In this document: piece after piece, positions 59,024 to 64,000 of the stretch | How the letters are laid out: each line of letters opens with the position of its first letter | Position numbering within the stretch: the stretch's first letter is position 1 | Assembly (NCBI GenBank): GCA_965277105.1 | Contig: OZ255710.1 | Span: 558,001 to 622,000 of the forward strand | From: CAXSBA01 sp965277105 | Lineage (GTDB): Bacteria; Spirochaetota; UBA12135; COTS27; CAXSBA01 | DNA length: 64,000 bases | Direction of reading: 5' to 3' | Notes under the pieces: generated by a model | The model's database searches: none | What the model saw: the letters and a program-made list of their open reading frames with translations, nothing else | Told to the model about the DNA's origin: nothing | Made by a program: the position numbers and the translations under genes

Positions 59024-59824
59024 TTATTGAAGATTAGCCTTAGTGAACTTACTGAGCGAAGTGATTTTCTTTATTAGTCCTTCTAACTTCGTTAAGGGGT
59101 ACTGGGTTTCTTTATCGGATAAAGCATTTTCTACATCAGGGTGAGTTTCTAAAAATAATCCATCAGCTCCACCGGCCACTTGAGCTAGGGTAAGGTTTTC
59201 TAAAAACTCTCGATTTCCTCCCGAGCTGCTGCTCCTAGCTGCTGGTAATTGTAGGGAATGAGTGGCATCGTAAATGTATTTTACGCCTAAATCTTTAATG
59301 ATTTTAATGCTTCTAAAATCAACGACTAAATTGCCATAACCAAAAAAGCTGCCTCTTTCAGTGATGGTGATGTTTTGTTGATTCCCGCCAGATTGAATAA
59401 ATTTATTAACAACATTTTCCATTTCATAAGGCGACATAAATTGCCCTTTTTTGACATTGACTGCTTTTTGAGTTTTAGCAGCCTCAATATAGAAATCCGT
59501 TTGCCTTGCCAAAAAAGCGGGAATTTGAATAACGTCTAAAACTTCTGCGCATTTGTTAACCATCTCGGGAGTGTGAACGTCGGATAAAACTGGCACATTT
59601 AATTCTTTTTTAATTTCCTGCAACCATCTTAAACCTTTTTCTAAACCCGGTCCTCTTTCGCTGGCAATCGATGAGCGATTAGCTTTATCAAAAGAGCTTT
59701 TAAAGATAAAGGGAAGTTGATACTTTTCGCTTATTTCTTTAACTTTTTGAGCTACCGTCAGTCCTAGTTCTCTGCTTTCTAACATACACGGACCAGCTAT
59801 TAAAAAAAAATTATTGAAATTCAT
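59024..59824 (-). CDS. kdsA: 3-deoxy-8-phosphooctulonate synthase (Kdo-8-P synthase)
   Basis: KdsA condenses arabinose 5-phosphate and phosphoenolpyruvate to Kdo 8-phosphate for LPS. The 266 residues show IAGPCMLESRELG, the Kdo8P-specific FKSSFDKANRSS, LSDVHTPE, a KKGQFMSP strand, S-G-G-N-R-E-F and G-L-F-L-E-T-H-P-D. The Cys in AGPC marks the metal-dependent class; the metal-free class has Asn here. K-A-N-R-S-S separates it from DAHP synthase. It is divergent from the YdeI-like gene and co-directional with lysS. Confidence 0.95.
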   Translation of the reverse strand: MNFNNFFLIAGPCMLESRELGLTVAQKVKEISEKYQLPFIFKSSFDKANRSSIASERGPGLEKGLRWLQEIKKELNVPVLSDVHTPEMVNKCAEVLDVIQIPAFLARQTDFYIEAAKTQKAVNVKKGQFMSPYEMENVVNKFIQSGGNQQNITITERGSFFGYGNLVVDFRSIKIIKDLGVKYIYDATHSLQLPAARSSSSGGNREFLENLTLAQVAGGADGLFLETHPDVENALSDKETQYPLTKLEGLIKKITSLSKFTKANLQ

Positions 59825-59884
59825 AGGTATAATTTTATAATGAATTGGTTGAACTAATTGTAGAAGAAAAAAAGAATTGGATTT

Positions 59885-59909
59885 AAAACAATAAAATGAA
59901 AATTGTTTT
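59885..59909 (+). promoter_or_regulatory. Hairpin abutting the start codon of the YdeI-like gene
   Basis: AAAACAAT (59885-59892) and ATTGTTTT (59902-59909) form a perfect 8-bp A/T stem that ends one base before the ATG at 59910. No ribosome binding site is visible outside it. It could limit translation, but an 8-bp A/T stem is weak and chance is possible. Confidence 0.3.
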
Positions 59910-60515
59910 ATGAACGAATTAAAAAAAGTTTTTGTACGAAATAAAGAAGAGTTAAGAAAATGGCTTGAAAAAAATCATAATGATAGAGAAAGCGTTTGGT
60001 TAGTAAAATGGAAAAAAGGTTTTGGAGATAGTTATTTAACTTACGACGAAATGGTGGATGAGCTGATGTGTTTTGGTTGGGTGGATAGTTTGCCGAAAAA
60101 TCTCGATGACGAAAAAACCATGTGTCGGATTTCTCCGAGAAACCCTAAAAGTAATTGGTCTAAGATAAATAAAGAGCGAATTACTCGACTAATAACAGCT
60201 GGAAAAATGGAAATGCCTGGCCTTAAAATAGTAGAAGAGGCTAAAAATAACGGTGCTTGGGACTTTTTGAATGACGTAGAAGAATTGATAATCCCTGCTG
60301 ATTTTAAAGAGGCTTTGAGGAAAAATAGTCAAGCTAGTTATTACTACGAGCGTTTCCCTAGATCGTCGAAAAGGGGCATTTTGGAATGGATTAAAAATGC
60401 TAAGCAAGCAGTCACTAGGGAAAAAAGGATTGCAGAAGCCGTGAGTAAAGCGGCTAAAAATCTTAAAGCTAATCACCCAAAAAGGCGAGATTCTGGGCCT
60501 AGAGATAGTAAATAA
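59910..60515 (+). CDS. YdeI/OmpD-associated family protein
   Basis: The product has 201 residues. Characteristic segments are E-L-R-K-W-L-E-K-N-H, E-S-V-W-L-V-K-W-K-K, L-T-Y-D-E-M-V-D-E-L-M-C-F-G-W-V-D-S and the R-I-S-P-R-N-P-K-S-N-W-S-K-I-N block, then a helical tail with the YYERFPRSSKRGILEWI element. Family members are called bacteriocin-protection or YdeI-type proteins, but a molecular function is not established. The C-terminus is strongly basic (KANHPKRRDSGPRDSK). It stands alone, divergent from kdsA. Confidence 0.85.
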   Translation: MNELKKVFVRNKEELRKWLEKNHNDRESVWLVKWKKGFGDSYLTYDEMVDELMCFGWVDSLPKNLDDEKTMCRISPRNPKSNWSKINKERITRLITAGKMEMPGLKIVEEAKNNGAWDFLNDVEELIIPADFKEALRKNSQASYYYERFPRSSKRGILEWIKNAKQAVTREKRIAEAVSKAAKNLKANHPKRRDSGPRDSK

Positions 60516-60578
60516 AGATTTTTAGGTAAAAGATGATAAAAAGTAGTGTAAAATATCTATCTAATTTAATGTAGTTTT

Positions 60579-62345
60579 ATGAGAGTTTTTAAAATCCTTA
60601 ACTCCTTCCTTACTTGGCAGAAGAAGCATATCTCTGAAAAAAGTTTCATTATTTTTCTCAGCATCATAGTAGGAGCAGTGGCAGGTTTAGCGGCTATTTT
60701 GCTGAAAACCATTGTTCATTTTCTTCAAGAAATTACCTTCGCTAACCTTCAGTTTCGAGAATATTTTTTCTTCCCGTTAATTGGGATATTTTTAGCCATT
60801 ATTTTGAGTAAGCTCCTTTATAAAGAAAGTATTGGACACGCCATTAGCGATGTTTTATTTGCTATTTTTAAAAAATCTGGAAAAATGGCAAGGAATAAAA
60901 CTTACTCTAGATTAGCCACTAGTTCGGTTACTATGGGACTAGGAGGATCAGCTGGTTTAGAAGCGCCTATTGTACTAACGGGTTCGGCTATTGGTTCTAA
61001 TATAGCTAGACTATTTTTCCTACATTATAAAAATCGAGTTCTTTTAATTGGTTGTGGGGCTGCGGGAGTGATATCAGCTATTTTTAATGCCCCTATAACT
61101 GGAGTAATTTTTAGCATAGAAATTATCTTATTCGATATTTCTCTAAGTAGTTTTATTCCTTTGCTGGTTTCTTCGATAACGGCCACTTTAGTTTCTATTC
61201 TGTTATATCAAGATAGTACTTTAGTTATTAATCAGCTTATGAACCCTTTTCAAGTGGAGAATACTCTCTTTTACATTTTACTGGGAATTTTTTGTGCTTT
61301 GGTGGCTATTTTTTTTAACAGTAGTGCTGGTTTTATTGGGAATAGGTTCAATACCATTAAAAGATCTTTTTGGCGTTATCTTCTGGGCGGAGGGTTTTTA
61401 ATTGGTTGTATTCTGCTATTCCCTTCGCTTTATGGGGAAGGCTATGAGAGTATTGCTAGGATTATTAATAACCAAAGTAATAAAGTTTTAGAAAACAACT
61501 TTTTGCTACAAAATAATTTCCAGATTACCGAATTGACCATAGTGCTTTTTTTAGTTTTATTGATTATTTTTAAATGCTTTGCTTATTCTTTTACCATTAA
61601 TGCCGGAGGATCAGGAGGTACTTTTGCTCCTTCGCTTTTTATTGGTTGCTTTACTGGTTTTACTTTTGCTAAGTTTGTTAATTTATTTAATTTAAAAAAC
61701 CCTTTACCAGAGGGCAATTTTGCTTTGGTGGGAATGGCCGGGGTTTTAAGTGCCACGCAGTATGCCCCACTTACAGCTATTTTCCTTATAGCAGAACTAA
61801 CTGGCGGATATTCGCTTTTTGTTCCGCTTATGATTGTATCGACAATAGCCTATACTACCGTTTCTTCTTTTAATCCAGATTCGCCTTACTTGAGGCATTT
61901 AATTGCGCAAGGGCAATACGTGAAAGGTGGAAAAGATAAAAAAATCCTTGCTCAATTAGATATCAAGAGGCTAATCGAGAAAGATTTCATTAGCATTAAT
62001 AAGGACTCTTTACTAAAAGATTTAATTGATATTATTAAAAAAAGTAAGCGTAATCTTTTTCCGGTGATTGATAACGAAAAAAGCTTAGTGGGATACATAA
62101 CTTTAGATGATGTTCGAGAAAAAATGTTTGATGAGAAGTTGCAGAAAAACCTTAAAATAAGCTCGCTGATGACAAGAGTTTCTACGGTTATTGAAATAAA
62201 TGAAGATATGAACGATGTGATAGAAAAATTTGAAACCACTGAGTCGTGGAATTTACCTGTGGTTGAAAATAAAAGATACGTTGGCTTTATCTCTAAATCT
62301 CGGATTTTTAGCTATTATCGTAACGAGCTTATTAGAAGTGATTAG
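60579..62345 (+). CDS. ClC-family chloride channel/transporter with C-terminal CBS pair
   Basis: The product has 588 residues. A membrane domain with about ten hydrophobic segments carries the ClC selectivity elements: GLGGSAGLEAPIVLTGSAIG with the gating Glu of the G-x-E-x-P motif, GCGAAGVISAIFNAPITGVIFSIE, and AGGSGGTFAPSLFIGCFTG. Residues from about 455 form two CBS domains (LIEKDFISINKDSLL... and SSLMTRVSTVIEINEDMNDV...), which usually bind adenine nucleotides. The family has both chloride channels and chloride/proton antiporters; E. coli ClcA lacks CBS domains, so this one may be nucleotide-regulated. Confidence 0.92.
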   Translation: MRVFKILNSFLTWQKKHISEKSFIIFLSIIVGAVAGLAAILLKTIVHFLQEITFANLQFREYFFFPLIGIFLAIILSKLLYKESIGHAISDVLFAIFKKSGKMARNKTYSRLATSSVTMGLGGSAGLEAPIVLTGSAIGSNIARLFFLHYKNRVLLIGCGAAGVISAIFNAPITGVIFSIEIILFDISLSSFIPLLVSSITATLVSILLYQDSTLVINQLMNPFQVENTLFYILLGIFCALVAIFFNSSAGFIGNRFNTIKRSFWRYLLGGGFLIGCILLFPSLYGEGYESIARIINNQSNKVLENNFLLQNNFQITELTIVLFLVLLIIFKCFAYSFTINAGGSGGTFAPSLFIGCFTGFTFAKFVNLFNLKNPLPEGNFALVGMAGVLSATQYAPLTAIFLIAELTGGYSLFVPLMIVSTIAYTTVSSFNPDSPYLRHLIAQGQYVKGGKDKKILAQLDIKRLIEKDFISINKDSLLKDLIDIIKKSKRNLFPVIDNEKSLVGYITLDDVREKMFDEKLQKNLKISSLMTRVSTVIEINEDMNDVIEKFETTESWNLPVVENKRYVGFISKSRIFSYYRNELIRSD

Positions 62346-62486
62346 TTTAGTTTTCAGGCAAATCTAATATCATCAAACGTTAGATAGCAACAATAAAAAC
62401 TAAATAAATTTTGTTCATTATATAATATCATTACTGTCTTAGGCTTTTATACAGAGACAAAATTATTTAGAAAAATAGGATAAAAA

Positions 62487-63311
62487 ATGAGTAAAACAAT
62501 TTTAATTACTGGTTGTAGTAGCGGAATTGGTAAAGCTACTGCTAAATTTTTTCAAGAAAAAGGGTGGAATGTGATTGCTACTATGCGCACTCCAGAAAAA
62601 GAAGGAGAGCTTTCTGCTTTAGATAACGTGTTGGTTACTAAATTAGATGTGCAAGATTTAAGTTCAATTGATTCTGCGATTAACGCCGGAATAGAAAAAT
62701 TTGGTGCTATAGATGTGGTGGTTAATAATGCAGGATATGGGATAATGGGAGTATTTGAAGCAACTGATAGAGAAGCAACCAAAAGGCAGTTCGATGTTAA
62801 TGTGATGGGCGTGTTTGATGTAACCAAAGCAGTTCTTCCTCATATGCGAAAAAATAAATCAGGGATGATTATTAACATATCTTCTATTGTAGGGAAAATG
62901 GCTTTCCCAGGTTTTCCCTTATACATTTCGACGAAATTTGCTGTGGAAGGATTTAGTGAAGCCCTTGCCTATGAATTAGATAGTTTAGGTGTTCAAGTAA
63001 AGCTGGTAGAACCAGGCGCTATCAAAACCGATTTTACTGGGCGTTCTGCCGATGTTCAACAAGACGAGTCTCTTACTGAGTACAAAGAGTTTTCTACTAA
63101 AGTAATGGAAGCTTTTGCCGGAATGAGTTCTTCGGGGAATATGGGTACTTCTGAGATGGTAGCAGGAGTGATTTACGAAGCAGCTACTGATGGCAAAAAG
63201 CAGTTGCGCTACCTTGCTGGGACTGATGCTAATCAAATGAATAGCGCTAGAAAATCTATGGAAGATGAAGCTCTTTATAATATGGTTAAAAGTAATTTTA
63301 AGATTAATTAA
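62487..63311 (+). CDS. Short-chain dehydrogenase/reductase
   Basis: The product has 274 residues of the classical SDR type. The cofactor motif ITGCSSGIGKATAKFF (TGxxxGIG), the LDVQDLSSI strand, NNAGYG, the catalytic Ser in INISSIVGKMAFPG and Y-I-S-T-K (YxxxK) are all intact, with V-E-P-G-A-I-K-T-D after. The Rossmann loop has no Asp ending strand 2 but an Arg (ATMRTPEK), which suggests NADPH preference. The substrate is unknown. It is a single gene followed by a terminator that overlaps the polA end. Confidence 0.9.
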   Translation: MSKTILITGCSSGIGKATAKFFQEKGWNVIATMRTPEKEGELSALDNVLVTKLDVQDLSSIDSAINAGIEKFGAIDVVVNNAGYGIMGVFEATDREATKRQFDVNVMGVFDVTKAVLPHMRKNKSGMIINISSIVGKMAFPGFPLYISTKFAVEGFSEALAYELDSLGVQVKLVEPGAIKTDFTGRSADVQQDESLTEYKEFSTKVMEAFAGMSSSGNMGTSEMVAGVIYEAATDGKKQLRYLAGTDANQMNSARKSMEDEALYNMVKSNFKIN

Positions 63312-63344
63312 TAATTACCATTACTTCAATAATTAACTATAATT

Positions 63345-63381
63345 AACTGGGAAAATAAATTTTTATTTTTCCCAGTTTTTT
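63345..63381. terminator. Bidirectional terminator between the SDR gene and polA
   Basis: AACTGGGAAAATA (63345-63357) pairs with TATTTTTCCCAGTT (63364-63377), one bulged base, followed on the plus strand by TTTTCC. On the minus strand it contains the last codons of polA and its stop, and T-rich sequence follows less strictly. Confidence 0.65.
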
Positions 63382-64000
63382 CCTTTCATCACGTTGACTT
63401 CCAAGATTTCGTGAAAAGGTTTTATATTCGTTAAAGTTTTAGTGATTTTATCTACGTTTTCTTCTACTTCGTTTTCAGCGATGTAAAAAACCAATTCATC
63501 ATGTACTTGCATAACCATTTGAGCTGAGATGGTATTAGCTTTGATTTTTTCTTGGAGATTGAGCATGGCTTTTTTGATAATATCAGAAGCAGTTCCTTGG
63601 ATGACGGAGTTAAAAGCAATCCTTTCTGCTCGAGCTTTAACAAAAAACTGACTACTGAGGATATCCTTAACCCACCTTTTCCTTTTATAATAGGTTTCGA
63701 CAAATCCATTTTCTCTAGCAAAAGTTAAGATTTTTTCTTGATAAGTTTTTACTTTAGGGTAGCTAGCAAAAAATATTTTAATGAATTCATTAGCTTCTTG
63801 ATAGGATACCTTGAGGTCTTCGGATAAAGCATGAGCTGATATCCCATAAATCACTGAGAAATTAATAGTTTTAGCAATAGTTCTTTCTTCTAGGCCAATT
63901 TCTTCTACATTTTTCCCAAAAAGTAAGGAAGCAGTTTTTTGGTGAATATCAATTTTCTTTTGATAAGCTTCTAAAAAAGATTCGTCTTTAGCTAACCACG
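63363..64000 (-). CDS. polA: DNA polymerase I, C-terminal part (continues beyond the window)
   Basis: The reading frame stays open to base 64000, so about 212 C-terminal residues of PolA are seen. They include the O-helix region (RTIAKTINFSVIYGISAHAL), where Phe sits at the position of E. coli Phe762 that limits dideoxynucleotide use. Also present are AERIAFNSVIQGTASDIIKKAML and the catalytic QVHDELVFY (motif C). The Gly of the usual INFGLIYG is Ser here (INFSVIYG). A possible start at 63854 is internal and must be ignored. It would fill gaps in repair and lagging-strand synthesis. Confidence 0.96.
   Translation of the reverse strand, partial: WLAKDESFLEAYQKKIDIHQKTASLLFGKNVEEIGLEERTIAKTINFSVIYGISAHALSEDLKVSYQEANEFIKIFFASYPKVKTYQEKILTFARENGFVETYYKRKRWVKDILSSQFFVKARAERIAFNSVIQGTASDIIKKAMLNLQEKIKANTISAQMVMQVHDELVFYIAENEVEENVDKITKTLTNIKPFHEILEVNVMKGKNWEK

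Noticed and set aside
59024..59824. DAHP synthase instead of KdsA
   Set aside because: The KANRSS motif and the final G-L-F-L-E-T-H-P-D block are those of Kdo-8-phosphate synthase.
1..64000. tRNA, rRNA, insertion sequences and prophage
   Set aside because: Gaps between genes were read on both strands; no cloverleaf-like sequence with a TTCRA arm, no rRNA-like sequence, no transposase and no phage structural gene was found. A dedicated tRNA scan was not possible.

Overview
The window is an AT-rich bacterial chromosome segment with tightly packed genes. It most likely comes from a spirochaete. The strongest evidence is a tandem pair of FlaA-type periplasmic flagellar sheath proteins (55799-57325). 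A class I (archaeal-type) lysyl-tRNA synthetase, known from spirochaetes among a few other bacteria, agrees with this. Several gene products point to a Gram-negative, oxygen-tolerant, respiring cell: KdsA (Kdo, hence LPS), a lipoprotein cytochrome c, LutABC lactate oxidation, KatG and a glycine betaine importer. No tRNA, rRNA, CRISPR array, insertion sequence or prophage was seen.

Layout: 1-664 is the 3' end of an unrecognised membrane protein gene. 825-6947 is a family of three paralogous lipoprotein genes, each with three Ig/cadherin-like repeats followed by a predicted seven-bladed propeller. The middle copy is a pseudogene that still carries a duplicated promoter. 6929-11106 (minus) is an operon thiS-thiE-thiC-prephenate dehydrogenase-mpg. 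11245-13340 (minus) holds two envelope proteins of unknown role. 13376-16433 (plus) is prs plus a DUF255 protein. 16441-23539 (minus) is an M20 dipeptidase and a giant UvrA made of two complete UvrA units in one chain. 23719-24117 is an orphan gene with a very strong ribosome binding site. 24418-27523 (plus) is proX-proW-proV with a terminator-like leader, followed by thrS. 29654-33222 holds a LysE-type exporter, a lipoprotein, a tyrosine recombinase and a renalase-like flavoprotein. 33393-39072 (minus) is katG, with a palindrome in its promoter, downstream of an operon flavodoxin-GyrI-like-cytochrome c-ABC exporter. 39161-46063 (minus) is metK-ahcY-cutA-tyrS-pepA-trpD-like. 46261-48984 (plus) is lutABC. 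49009-55767 (minus) is rpe-valS-gyrA plus a degenerate prenyl-synthase-like gene. 55799-57325 holds the flaA pair behind a near-consensus promoter. 57435-59824 is kdsA-lysS. 59910-63311 (plus) is a YdeI-like protein, a ClC channel and an SDR enzyme. The 3' end of polA closes the window.

Working together: metK and ahcY form the activated methyl cycle, with adenosylhomocysteine removed by hydrolysis. LutABC feeds electrons to respiration, consistent with the cytochrome c. KatG and the flavodoxin cluster suggest redox-stress handling. Many genes start with TTG or GTG, and two operon junctions use a TTGA stop/start overlap. The most unusual items are the tandem UvrA, the propeller lipoprotein family with its decayed member, the proX leader hairpin and the katG promoter palindrome. 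All functional calls rest on reading motifs by eye; no database search was run.
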